From CAZOIA01 sp964579675 (GTDB taxonomy: Bacteria; Planctomycetota; Phycisphaerae; UBA1845; PWPN01), in assembly GCA_964579675.1 (NCBI GenBank), contig CAZOIA010000020.1, positions 1 through 42,660 on the forward strand: DNA of 42,660 nt. Direction: 5' to 3'. The notes below the pieces were generated by a model. It ran no database searches. It was not told where the DNA came from and saw only the letters and a list, made by a program, of their open reading frames with translations. Positions 33,073 to 41,579 of the stretch are shown piece by piece (the stretch's first letter is position 1; each line of letters begins with the position of its first letter). A program made the translations under genes and the position numbers.

Positions 33073-36000
33073 TTACGCGCGGCCGTATGACGCTGTGAAC
33101 GCGTAGTGCCCCGCCTTTACCTTGAACACTGCGTACTCGCCTTCCATCCGCAAAAAGGTAACTCCCGGCACACGGGCTGCGGGCTTGCCCAGCTTCAGGA
33201 TGGTCTTCCCGCTCTCGGTGATCGGAAGCCTCTTCGCGCCCATCATCGGTACGAAGACCTCCGCGGTCGTGTTGGCGGGTATCGTCACCCCCAGCACGAA
33301 ACCGTCGTCGGCCCGTCGCCACATGCTGGTGATGGGCCCGTACATCGACGGGTATGTGGCGTGGGCCCAGGCGACATCGCCGACGGGACGGGGGCGGATG
33401 ATGATCCGCTTGAAGCCGGGTACGCGTGGGTCCGGGTTGATGCCCGCCAGATCCTCGAAGAACCACCGCACCACCGTTCCCAGCGCGAAGTGGTTCCGCG
33501 AGTTCATTTCCGGGCCCATCTTGTCGGAATTCCATCGCTCCCAGATCGTGGTCGCCCCGTGCCGAACCATGTAACCCCAGGACGGATATGTGTCCTGCGC
33601 GGCGAGCCGGTAGGCCAACTCCTGCTGCCCGCGATCGGCGAGCAGGGAGAGCAGGTACGTGGTGCCCAGAAAACCCGTGGACAGGTGGTCGCCACGGGCC
33701 TCGATATCCTTGACGATGTTCTGGAGCACAGGCTCGGCCCGGTCCGGCGGTGTGATGCCGAAGAACAGCGGCAGGATGTTGCAGGTCTGCGTGCCGGTCA
33801 CGTAATTGTTGGTGTCCTTGTTGAGATGCTTGGCGTTGAATGCGGCAGCGATCTTGTCGGCCAGCTCCGCGTACCGGGCCGCCTCCTCGGTCTTGCCGAT
33901 GACCGCCGCCATCTTCGACAGCAGCCTGGTCGAGTAGTAGTAATAGGCCGACCCGATCCATTCGGTCGGCGACTTCACGACCGGCACCCAGTCGCCGTAG
34001 CCGGGGACCTCGTACAGATCCTCCTTGCTCTTGCTCCGCATGTACTCCACCCAGCCGGCCATGGCGTCGTAGTTCTCCTCGATGACCCGCTTGTCGCCGT
34101 AGAACCGGTACACCGTCCAGGGGATGACGACGACGGCGTCGCCCCAGCCGGGCTTGGCGGGCTCCGTAACGACCTTGGCCGGCGAGACGTTGGTGACCGC
34201 CCCGTCGTCACCCTGCGAGTCAGCCATGTCGAACATCCATTTCGAATAGAAGCTCGCCATGTGCCGCAGGAAACAGGAGCTATGGGCGAAGGCCTGTCCG
34301 TCACCCATCCAGCCCAACCGCTCATCGCGCTGCGGGCAATCGGTGGGGACGCTGTGCATGTTGGAGCGCAGGCCCCAGCTCACGTTCTGGTGAATACGGT
34401 TGATGAGCCAGTTCGAGCACTCGAATCGGCCCGCCTCCGGGGTAGCCGAGTGCAGCACGCAGGCGACCAGCGCGTCTGAGGGTGGACGCTTCTCCGCTGC
34501 GACGGGATAACCGGTCACCTCGCAGTACCGGAAGCCGCGGTAGGTGAACATCGGCTCCCAGACCTCTTCGCCGTCACCTTTGCAGACGTAGTAGTCGGTG
34601 GCCTCGGCCGATCGGTAGTTGTCGCGATAGAGCCGTCCGTTCGGGTCCAGTTCCTCTCCGAACCTCAGGCGGATGTCTGTTCCGCGGTCCGCGTCCTTGA
34701 CCTTGAGTCGCACCCAGCCCGAGGCGTTCTGCCCGAAGTCGAAGATGTAGACGCCCTTGTCGGGCTGGCTCACCTGCCGGGCCGCCAGTTCCTCGGTGAC
34801 CTGGATCGTCTCGCATCGCTGAGCGACCAGCAGCAGGTCAGCCTGCGGGTCGAGCTTCTCGGTGGTCCACCATTTACCGGTGTCAAAGCCCGGAGCGTCC
34901 CAGCCGGGCATCTCCCGCCGGGCGTCATAGGTCTCGCCGTGGTAGTACGTGTTACGGATGATCGGCGAGGGGTGGGCCTGCCAGGTGCCGTCGGTGACCA
35001 CGCTCTCCTGCGTGCCGTCGGCGTACTCGACGTTCAACTGAACGATGCAGCGCAGGTTCCCCTGCGAATACTGGTCGTCGGACCGCCAGCCGAGCCCGCC
35101 GGACCACCATCCGTTACCGAGAATCACCCCGATCGCGTTGTCGCCCTGCCGCAGCAAATCGGTCACGTCGTAAGTCTGGTACTGCACCCGCTTATAATAA
35201 TGGGTCCAGCCCGGGGTGAAGATGTCGCTGCCCACCCGCCGGCCGTTCAGACGCAGCACGTAGATCCCCAGGCCGCTGGCGTAGGCCCGGGCCCGGGACA
35301 CCTTGCCCTTGAGGGTGAACGCCTTTCGCATGCAGAGTGATTGGCGCGGCGGATGCTTCTCCTTCAGGTTCTTCCAGGGCTCGTCGCCGTATTCGCCGAC
35401 CACCACCGCGTCGTCCCAGTCGGAGTCGTCCAGGTCCGCCGCGGTCCACGCATCGGGCTCGCCACAGGTGCACCGCCACTGGCTGTCGCTCTTGATCTCG
35501 ATGGTCTTGCCGCCTTCGAGTTGGACGCGCATCGCCACCAGCAGACCGCAAGCCCCACCCCCGTTGTAGGCCCGTACCGCAATGACGTTCTTTCCGGATT
35601 GCATCGAGCTGGAGACGTCATACTGACTGATGAGGGCCCAGTTGCGCCCTTCTCCCACCTTGTGCCCGTTGATGAACAACACGAAATGATCGTCGGCCGT
35701 GATCTTGACGACGGCGCGCTCGATCTTCTTGCCGGGGTCGATATCGAAGGACCGGCGGCAGAAGATGGCCTTTTTGTCACCCCTGGCTTTCTCGTGCCAG
35801 ATCCACTGCCCCATCTCCATGGGCGGCTCGGCCTGAGGCGGCTTGCCGGCGGTGATCCAGCGTGCCCTCCAATCAGAGGGCTCTAACAGGCCCATCTCCC
35901 ACCAGGCCGGCTCGGAATACTCAGACGGTGCACCCCCAGCGTCCCACGTTCGGACCTTCCAGAAGTATTGCTTGCCGCTGGCCAGGGCTTTGCCCCCGTA

Positions 36001-36345
36001 GGCCACGTGGATCGACTGATCCGACTCGACCTTGCCGGTGTCCCAGACAACCGCCTTGGGATCGCTCATGGCCTGGTCCGTACTGACCACGATCCGGTAG
36101 GCGGTCTGGACGGCCCCGCGTCGCGAGTCACGCACCTCCCACGAGAGCCTCGGGGCAATAATGTCGACCCCCAGCGGGTTCACACGATACTCGCACCGCA
36201 GATTCGCTGGTTTACTCAGTCGACCCGTATCGTTGGGCCTGACCATCTGGCTGCAGCCCGTCGATGAGGTAATCCCCATTCCTGCTGCTCCTGCCATCAG
36301 AATGCTCCTCAGAATCAGATGCCGTCCGGTTTCCCGATTTGTCAT
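33073..36345 (-). CDS. GH78 alpha-L-rhamnosidase, exported (possible lipoprotein)
   Basis: The 1090-residue enzyme should release terminal L-rhamnose from polysaccharides or glycosides outside the cytoplasm. The N terminus (LILRSILMAGAAGMGITSSTGC) is a signal with a Cys at about 32 that could be a lipobox, although the -3 residue is Ser, not Leu. Domains in order are a fibronectin-like domain (about 45-150, LRCEYRVNPLGVD, PRLSWEV), an inserted jelly roll (about 165-330, QWIWHE), the rhamnosidase N-terminal sandwich (about 345-440, GLGIYVLRLNGRRVG), and a concanavalin-like domain (about 510-625, FDFGQNASGWVRLKV). The (alpha/alpha)6 catalytic domain follows, with DCPQRDERLGWMGDGQAF at about 669-686 and TTIWERWN at about 930-937, holding the expected acidic residues. 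A C-terminal sandwich ends the protein. AAAGGATC precedes the ATG. It heads a likely two-gene operon. Confidence 0.92.
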   Translation of the reverse strand: MTNRETGRHLILRSILMAGAAGMGITSSTGCSQMVRPNDTGRLSKPANLRCEYRVNPLGVDIIAPRLSWEVRDSRRGAVQTAYRIVVSTDQAMSDPKAVVWDTGKVESDQSIHVAYGGKALASGKQYFWKVRTWDAGGAPSEYSEPAWWEMGLLEPSDWRARWITAGKPPQAEPPMEMGQWIWHEKARGDKKAIFCRRSFDIDPGKKIERAVVKITADDHFVLFINGHKVGEGRNWALISQYDVSSSMQSGKNVIAVRAYNGGGACGLLVAMRVQLEGGKTIEIKSDSQWRCTCGEPDAWTAADLDDSDWDDAVVVGEYGDEPWKNLKEKHPPRQSLCMRKAFTLKGKVSRARAYASGLGIYVLRLNGRRVGSDIFTPGWTHYYKRVQYQTYDVTDLLRQGDNAIGVILGNGWWSGGLGWRSDDQYSQGNLRCIVQLNVEYADGTQESVVTDGTWQAHPSPIIRNTYYHGETYDARREMPGWDAPGFDTGKWWTTEKLDPQADLLLVAQRCETIQVTEELAARQVSQPDKGVYIFDFGQNASGWVRLKVKDADRGTDIRLRFGEELDPNGRLYRDNYRSAEATDYYVCKGDGEEVWEPMFTYRGFRYCEVTGYPVAAEKRPPSDALVACVLHSATPEAGRFECSNWLINRIHQNVSWGLRSNMHSVPTDCPQRDERLGWMGDGQAFAHSSCFLRHMASFYSKWMFDMADSQGDDGAVTNVSPAKVVTEPAKPGWGDAVVVIPWTVYRFYGDKRVIEENYDAMAGWVEYMRSKSKEDLYEVPGYGDWVPVVKSPTEWIGSAYYYYSTRLLSKMAAVIGKTEEAARYAELADKIAAAFNAKHLNKDTNNYVTGTQTCNILPLFFGITPPDRAEPVLQNIVKDIEARGDHLSTGFLGTTYLLSLLADRGQQELAYRLAAQDTYPSWGYMVRHGATTIWERWNSDKMGPEMNSRNHFALGTVVRWFFEDLAGINPDPRVPGFKRIIIRPRPVGDVAWAHATYPSMYGPITSMWRRADDGFVLGVTIPANTTAEVFVPMMGAKRLPITESGKTILKLGKPAARVPGVTFLRMEGEYAVFKVKAGHYAFTASYGRA

Positions 36346-36654
36346 GATGCCGGATCCTTTCTGCTTGGAGTTACGTCCGAGGCCTCTGGGGCCCTCGTGT
36401 AGATCGCACAGGATAGTGCCCGCCAGCCGTTTGGCAAGGGGCGAGGGGCGGGGGAGGCAGGGAAAGAATGAGAGACCGAGGGAAGGGAAGACGGGGATCG
36501 TGCTCGCATCGCCCGGTCTGGTCGCCAGTTGACGGGCAGCGTGCCGACTCCGCGGAGCCCCAAGCGGCTGGGATACCCGAAAGCTGACCGCTGACGGCTG
36601 ATAGCTTCTTTTTGCGGAGCCGCAAGCGGCTGGGACGGAACTCGGCGGCCAATC
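36346..36654. other. Gap between nadB and GH78 with repeats
   Basis: Besides the candidate GH78 promoter (36410-36437), these 309 bases hold a purine-rich tract (36436-36490), three GCTGA-type units in a row (36583-36602) flanked by aagct/agctt, and a gccgc-aa-gcggc palindrome (36619-36630) also found at 3355-3366. I see no gene. Confidence 0.45.
36410..36437 (-). promoter_or_regulatory. Candidate promoter of the GH78 operon
   Basis: TTGCCA (36432-36437), a 16-base spacer and TATCCT (36410-36415) on the minus strand match 9 of 12 consensus positions. They lie about 65 bases upstream of the GH78 ATG. Confidence 0.45.
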
Positions 36655-38307
36655 CTACTCGACCCGGTCGGACTGCATTTGGATCATGAGGCCTTCCGGC
36701 TGTCGCTGCACGGTGGTGTGCCTGCCTTGCCAGTCCGGGTCGGGGCTGGGACGGTCGGTGCGGAAGTGGACCCCTCGTGATTCGCATCTATCCAGGGCCG
36801 TGGTCGTGATGAGCCGAGCCACGGTGAGCATGTTCTGGGTTTCCCACCCGATCCGGTCGTCGAAGAGCTTGTCCATGACATATCGGCCCCAGAAACTGAT
36901 GATCTCCTGGGTCTCGGCCAGGCGGGCGCCGGTTCGTTCGATACCGGCGTTTCTCCACATTACGCTGCGCAGCGAGTTGCGAACGTCTGTCAGGTCAAGC
37001 GTCGTGCGGGAGGAGGGCTCCACCTCGCTGCGGACCAGCTTGGGCTGCAACGGGGAAGACTCCCGACGGGCGGCTTCGCCGGCGACGGCACCGGCGATGG
37101 CGCCAAACACGAGCCCCTCCAACAGCGAATTGCTCGCCAGCCGATTCGCTCCGTGCACCCCGCTGCTGGCCGCCTCCCCGCACGCAAGCAGGCCGGGCAT
37201 CGGCGACCGCGCTTCCTGGTCCACGACCACCCCGCCGATCATGTAGTGGGCTGCGGGGCGAACCGGGATCCCCTGCATCGCCAGGTCAATGTCGAACGCT
37301 TCGCACAATCGGCTTATGGTAGGGAAGCGTTTGCGGAACCGGTCGATGTCGAGGTGGCGAACGTCCAGGTGCACGCAGGTCATGTTCTGCCCGGCCATCT
37401 CGGTCAGAATGGCCCGGCTCACGACGTCGCGGGGGGCCAGTTCCGCGTCGGGGTGGTAGTCGGGCATGAACCGGCGACCCTCTCGATCGATCAGATAGGC
37501 TCCCTCTCCACGGACCGCTTCACTGATTAGAGCCCGGGATGCACCGGCCACGTAGAGCGTCGTCGGGTGGAACTGCACCATCTCCATATCCCGCAGTGGG
37601 ATGCCGGCCCGGTATGCCATCGCGTGCCCGTCACCCGCCGCGATGTCGGGGTTGGTCGTCTCCCGGTAAAGCTGTCCGCACCCCCCGGTGGCGAGGATCG
37701 TTTGCCGGGCCCAGAAAATCTGGTGCCCGAAGTGCCGGTGATATGTCGTTACCCCGCAGCATCGGCCCTCGACCTCGATCAGGTCGATCGCGAAACAATC
37801 CTCGAAGATGCGCAGTTGCTCGATGCTGCGAGCGACGTGGATCAGGGTGTCGGCCACCTCGCGCCCGGTCGCGTCCCCGAGGGCGTGGATCACCCGTGGG
37901 GAGGAGTGTCCGGCCTCCAAGCCGAACAGAAACTCGTTGCCCCGCCGGTCGAAGAGGGCTCCCCAATCGATCAACTCGCGAACCCGGTCGGGACCCTCGC
38001 TGATGACGCGGTCGACCGCGGATCGATCGCACAATCCGCACCCGACCCTCATCGTGTCCTCCACATGGGCGTCGAAGGAGTCGCCCGTGGACATGACCGC
38101 GGCGATCCCCCCCTGGGCCTGGGCGGTGTTGGAGTCGTCGATCCGGCTCTTGGTGATCAGCAAGACGGAGCCGCGGGATGCGGCCTCGATGGCGGCTCTC
38201 AGGCCAGCTACCCCGCTGCCGATTACCAGAACGTCGGTGAACAGGTTAGGTATCCGGTGCACATCGAACCGGGTCAGGTATCGCCGTGTGTCATAGAGCT
38301 CTGCCAT
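36655..38307 (-). CDS. nadB: L-aspartate oxidase
   Basis: NadB oxidises L-aspartate to iminoaspartate with FAD, the first step of de novo NAD synthesis. The 550-residue product (E. coli 540) shows the dinucleotide-binding fold DVLVIGSGVAGLRAAIEAA (about 25-43), the flavin and substrate motif SNTAQAQGGIAAV, GHSSPRVIHALGDATGREV, QTILATGGCGQLYRETTNP, MEMVQFHPTTLY, SEAVRGEGAYLID, HYMIGGVVVD and CGEAASSGVHGANRLASNSLLEGLVFG. The C-terminal helical domain (about 420-530) is complete. I start at the ATG at 38307 because homology begins there; a longer frame to 38355 is not supported. There is no Shine-Dalgarno site, and a TACCAT box ends 10 bases before the ATG. nadA and nadC are not nearby. Confidence 0.95.
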   Translation of the reverse strand: MAELYDTRRYLTRFDVHRIPNLFTDVLVIGSGVAGLRAAIEAASRGSVLLITKSRIDDSNTAQAQGGIAAVMSTGDSFDAHVEDTMRVGCGLCDRSAVDRVISEGPDRVRELIDWGALFDRRGNEFLFGLEAGHSSPRVIHALGDATGREVADTLIHVARSIEQLRIFEDCFAIDLIEVEGRCCGVTTYHRHFGHQIFWARQTILATGGCGQLYRETTNPDIAAGDGHAMAYRAGIPLRDMEMVQFHPTTLYVAGASRALISEAVRGEGAYLIDREGRRFMPDYHPDAELAPRDVVSRAILTEMAGQNMTCVHLDVRHLDIDRFRKRFPTISRLCEAFDIDLAMQGIPVRPAAHYMIGGVVVDQEARSPMPGLLACGEAASSGVHGANRLASNSLLEGLVFGAIAGAVAGEAARRESSPLQPKLVRSEVEPSSRTTLDLTDVRNSLRSVMWRNAGIERTGARLAETQEIISFWGRYVMDKLFDDRIGWETQNMLTVARLITTTALDRCESRGVHFRTDRPSPDPDWQGRHTTVQRQPEGLMIQMQSDRVE

Positions 38308-38317
38308 TGCGAAGGAT

Positions 38318-38346
38318 ATGGTAGATCCCGCCCCGGTGTCTTGCAA
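38318..38346 (-). promoter_or_regulatory. Candidate promoter of nadB, possibly leaderless
   Basis: TTGCAA (38341-38346), a 17-base spacer and TACCAT (38318-38323) on the minus strand lie just before the ATG at 38307. Matches are moderate (8 of 12). If used, the 5' leader would be at most a few bases. Confidence 0.4.
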
Positions 38347-38391
38347 TGCTGCCAACTGATGTCCACGGGTGGAGGAACCGATAACACCAGG

Positions 38392-41112
38392 ATGTCACGC
38401 GCTCACCGGACCTTGCCCTGGCTGCCGGCTGCCATGCTCGCCCTGGCGATAGCGGTCTTGACTCAGGCCCAGGTTACTCCGGACACCGCTGGTGCGACGC
38501 GCCCGGCGGGGCTGGACCATCCCACGAGCCGGCCTGCGATCGCGGGTCGGCGGATCGTCAAGCACTTTGACTTCGACGAGCGGAGGTTCGGCAACTACGA
38601 TCCCCTGCCGATGTACTGGCGGCGGCACGGGGTAGAGGGATTCCCCTCATATTTGGAGGGCCAATTCGACAAGGCGGTCGGTCACGAAGCTGCTCCCAGC
38701 TTCCGGCTCGATCTCGATGGCGGATCACTAGCCTACCATTACGAGGGCCGGGACATCTCCGTCCGCACCAACAGTGACTATCTTGTCGTCGCCCAGCTCA
38801 AGACCCATTCGCTGGAAACTGCCCGGGCGTACCTGACCGCCTGCTACCTGGACCGCAAGGGCGCCAAGATCGCCGGAACAGAGCGGCGCAGCAAGCTGGT
38901 CGGCGGCGCCGATGCGCCAACGGACTTCTCGGCAATCTCGGTTGGATTGCCGGGCAACGTGCCCGGGGCCCGCTACGTGGGGATGTCGCTCTGGCTGACG
39001 CAGTCCAGCATCTGGCACAGCGGCCCCAGGCCGATGAGAGTCGTCGAACGGGAGGACATCGAAGCGACCGCCTGGTTCGACGACATCACGGTCTATCGTT
39101 TGCCCCGGGTCGCGCTGCGCTCGAGTCGCCCCGGCAACGTCTTCACCGAAGCCGAACCGGTTGAACTGCGCACCGAGGTCAGCGACCCGGATGGGCTGAA
39201 CCTCTCGGCCAAGCTCACGATCTTCTCTACCGACGGCGAACCGGTCGACGAGCGTCAGGTCCCAATTCAATCAGCCCGCGGAGCCAAGCCCAGCCCCACC
39301 ATCTACAACGATCTCCCGGTCGGCCTTTACACGGCGGAGTTGACCGTGGCCGCACGCAAGGCGGTCCTGGTCCGTCGATCCTTGCGTTTCGTTCGCGTGG
39401 CCGTGCCGGTCAGCCCGCCGGCCGAGATGGGGCGAGGGTTCGGCGTGATCCTGCGCGACCTCGGGGTGATGTTGCTGCCCGGGCAAGGCGAATTGCTCCA
39501 GGCACTTCGTGCCGAGTATGTCAAGCTGCCCGTCTGGAACGCCCAGCAGGCGGCAACCGAACCCGCCGAGTACAACCAGACCCTTGACCGGTACCTCGAA
39601 GCAATCGTCGAAGCCCACGCGGATCCGATCGGTATCCTGACCGACGAGTCCCCGGGGCAAGGCGCCGGCCAGGCGACTTCCCTTCGTTCGATGCTTGATC
39701 TGTTCGACGAGGACCCGCTGGGCTGGAAACCCTTGATCGCCGGGGTCTGGTCCCGCTACGCCGGGCTCATCCACGTCTGGCAGATCGGCGACGACGGCGA
39801 CGAATCGGTCTTCCTGGACGACCGACTCGCCGGTCTGGTCTCGATCCTTCGCCGGGAGATGAGACCCCTCATGTCCGAGCCCTTGATCGCAACGACGGTC
39901 TCCACGCAGTACACGCCGATCGGCACGCGGATCAGCGACTACCGTGCGGCGACCCTGCCGGCAACGATACCCCCCAACGACGTCGGCCGGCACATCAGGC
40001 CCTTCCTCGGCGAGGACCCGCATCGCGTCTGGGTCACGGTGGAGCCGCTGCCTGATAGGCCCTATCCCCGCACGGTCCGGCTGGCGGACCTGAGTCGACG
40101 CCTGGTCGAGACCTGTTTCCAGAACGTCGGGGGAATCTTCCTGTCCGCACCGTGGGATACCCGGACCGGCCTGCTCTCCGCTCAGGTGGATCCGCGCGAG
40201 GACTTCATCGTCTACCGCACCGTGGCCGACGTCCTGGGCGGCGCGACCCCGGTCTCCCGGACCACGATCCATGGCCACGCCAAGTGCCTGGTCTTCGACC
40301 GCAACGGGCGGGCGATTCTATTCGTTTGGGACGAGTACGCCCCACCCCAGGGGCGGGAGTATGTCCTGCTCCTCGGCTCCGAGGCCGAGCAAATCGACCT
40401 GTGGGGGCGTCGCACGCCGCTTGAACCGGCAGGCAGCCGACAGCTCGTTCGCATCGGGCCGGTGCCGACGTTCATCGTGGACACCCCCACCTGGCTAATG
40501 GAGTTCCGCCGGCAGTTTCGACTCGAGCCGGCACTGCTCGAGGCCAGCTTCGAGACCAGCCGCCCCGAAGTCGTTTTCTGCAACACGTACCATGAACCCA
40601 TCAGCGGCGTGGTACGCCTGTTCGCGCCCGAGAACTGGGAGGTCAGGCCCAACCGGATCCCCTTCTCGCTCCCGGCGGGCGAGGAATTCCGGCAAGCCAT
40701 CTCCATCCGCTTCCCCCAGAACGCCGAGGCGGGCCTCAAGCCGCTCGTCGGTGAGTTCAGCATCGACGCGACGAATCGCTATCAGATCATTGTCCCGGCG
40801 TGGTTTGAGCTCGGCCTCGAGGACATCGATCTGCAGACGTATGTCTACCGTATTGGTTCTCGGGTCATCGTTCGCCAGTTGATGACCAACCGCACGGACC
40901 GGCCCGTCAACTTCATGGGTTCTCTGGTCGCCCCCGGACGCCAGCGGATCAGTCGAAGCTTCGCGACCTTTCAGCCCGGCCAGAGTCTCACCAAGGATTT
41001 CATTCTCCAAAACGCCGACGAGCTGGCCGGAAGGAAAGTCCGGGTCGGGCTCAAGGAAATCCGGGGCTCCCGCGTCTGGAACCGCGTCGTCACTATCCCC
41101 GGCCGCAACTGA
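38392..41112 (+). CDS. Large exported protein of unknown function with sandwich and barrel-like domains
   Basis: The ATG at 38392 begins a signal peptide (LPWLPAAMLALAIAVLTQAQ); an ATG at 38359 in the same frame is possible, with GGAGG between the two. The 906-residue product has an N-terminal carbohydrate-binding-like sandwich (about 50-245: FDFDERRFGNYDPLPMYWRR, SLAYHYEGRDISVRTNSDYLVVAQLKTH, AWFDDITVYRLPRV), an Ig-like domain (about 245-335), a barrel-like central part (about 345-640: GFGVILRDLGVMLLPGQG, YAGLIHVWQIGDDGDES, GGIFLSAPWDTRTGL), then beta-sandwich domains to the end (about 650-906). The order recalls GH39-type proteins, yet the acid/base Glu of a typical NE motif is not evident (QIGDDGDES at that point). 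No neighbour explains it; nadB is divergent. Enzymatic activity is unproven. Confidence 0.7.
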   Translation: MSRAHRTLPWLPAAMLALAIAVLTQAQVTPDTAGATRPAGLDHPTSRPAIAGRRIVKHFDFDERRFGNYDPLPMYWRRHGVEGFPSYLEGQFDKAVGHEAAPSFRLDLDGGSLAYHYEGRDISVRTNSDYLVVAQLKTHSLETARAYLTACYLDRKGAKIAGTERRSKLVGGADAPTDFSAISVGLPGNVPGARYVGMSLWLTQSSIWHSGPRPMRVVEREDIEATAWFDDITVYRLPRVALRSSRPGNVFTEAEPVELRTEVSDPDGLNLSAKLTIFSTDGEPVDERQVPIQSARGAKPSPTIYNDLPVGLYTAELTVAARKAVLVRRSLRFVRVAVPVSPPAEMGRGFGVILRDLGVMLLPGQGELLQALRAEYVKLPVWNAQQAATEPAEYNQTLDRYLEAIVEAHADPIGILTDESPGQGAGQATSLRSMLDLFDEDPLGWKPLIAGVWSRYAGLIHVWQIGDDGDESVFLDDRLAGLVSILRREMRPLMSEPLIATTVSTQYTPIGTRISDYRAATLPATIPPNDVGRHIRPFLGEDPHRVWVTVEPLPDRPYPRTVRLADLSRRLVETCFQNVGGIFLSAPWDTRTGLLSAQVDPREDFIVYRTVADVLGGATPVSRTTIHGHAKCLVFDRNGRAILFVWDEYAPPQGREYVLLLGSEAEQIDLWGRRTPLEPAGSRQLVRIGPVPTFIVDTPTWLMEFRRQFRLEPALLEASFETSRPEVVFCNTYHEPISGVVRLFAPENWEVRPNRIPFSLPAGEEFRQAISIRFPQNAEAGLKPLVGEFSIDATNRYQIIVPAWFELGLEDIDLQTYVYRIGSRVIVRQLMTNRTDRPVNFMGSLVAPGRQRISRSFATFQPGQSLTKDFILQNADELAGRKVRVGLKEIRGSRVWNRVVTIPGRN

Positions 41113-41447
41113 CTGTCGCTGCTCGAAGGCAGGGTAGTACCTGCTCATAAACCAGGCCAGTTCGGCTTGGCCCATTTCGTCGTATGTGCTGCAATTCACA
41201 ACGCCTAGCGGTTCTTGGCTGCCCGGCATCTCACTTCGTAGGCGGACCCCTCGGTTAGCGTCCGGTTTCGCTATAGCAGGTCACGAATGCGTGTGTCCCG
41301 AAGAGCCGCGGGCTTCAGCCCGCGCGGCTTTTCCGCAAAGGGAGAACGGGATGCACGCAAACGTTACCTGCTCTAAAACGCCTGCAACAAGGGTGTCGCG
41401 TCAACACCTTGCGTGTCTGGTGCCTTATGCGTACCATCGAGCTTGCT
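41113..41447. other. Gene-free region upstream of tRNA-Arg
   Basis: No gene is seen in these 335 bases. It contains family A palindrome copy 3 (41303-41330), which may terminate the preceding gene, and a possible tRNA promoter: TTGCGT (41409-41414), 17-base spacer, TACCAT (41432-41437), placed about 11 bases before the tRNA. The -35 box is weak. Confidence 0.45.
41303..41330. repeat. Palindromic repeat family A, copy 3
   Basis: The arms gagccgcgggc and gcccgcgcggct pair around a ttca turn with one bulge, and TTTT follows (41329-41332). It lies 190 bases after the stop at 41112 and has terminator form on the plus strand. Confidence 0.65.
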
Positions 41448-41521
41448 GCGCCCGTAGCTCAGCCGGATAGAGCACGGGATTTCTAATCCCGCGGTCGCAG
41501 GTTCGAGTCCTGCCGGGCGCG
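41448..41521 (+). tRNA. tRNA-Arg (anticodon UCU)
   Basis: A full cloverleaf can be folded. The acceptor arms GCGCCCG (41448-41454) and CGGGCGC (41514-41520) pair fully, with G as discriminator. The D arm is GCTC...GAGC, the anticodon stem is CGGGA/TCCCG with loop TTTCTAA (anticodon TCT), and the T arm is GCAGG-TTCGAGT-CCTGC. The CCA end is not encoded. It reads AGA (and AGG by wobble), rare codons in this GC-rich genome. Confidence 0.96.
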
Positions 41522-41579
41522 TTGCTCTTTTCGGGGTCAGCATCGCAATTCCCGCCGGTAAGGACGGGGGTAACCGACC

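Noticed and set aside
32873..33961. Minus-strand frame of 362 codons across the GH78/oxidoreductase junction
   Set aside because: It is an alternative frame of two well-supported genes and has no recognisable pattern.
37567..38391. Plus-strand extension upstream of the 906-residue protein
   Set aside because: The frame is open but antisense to nadB. The signal peptide begins at 38392.
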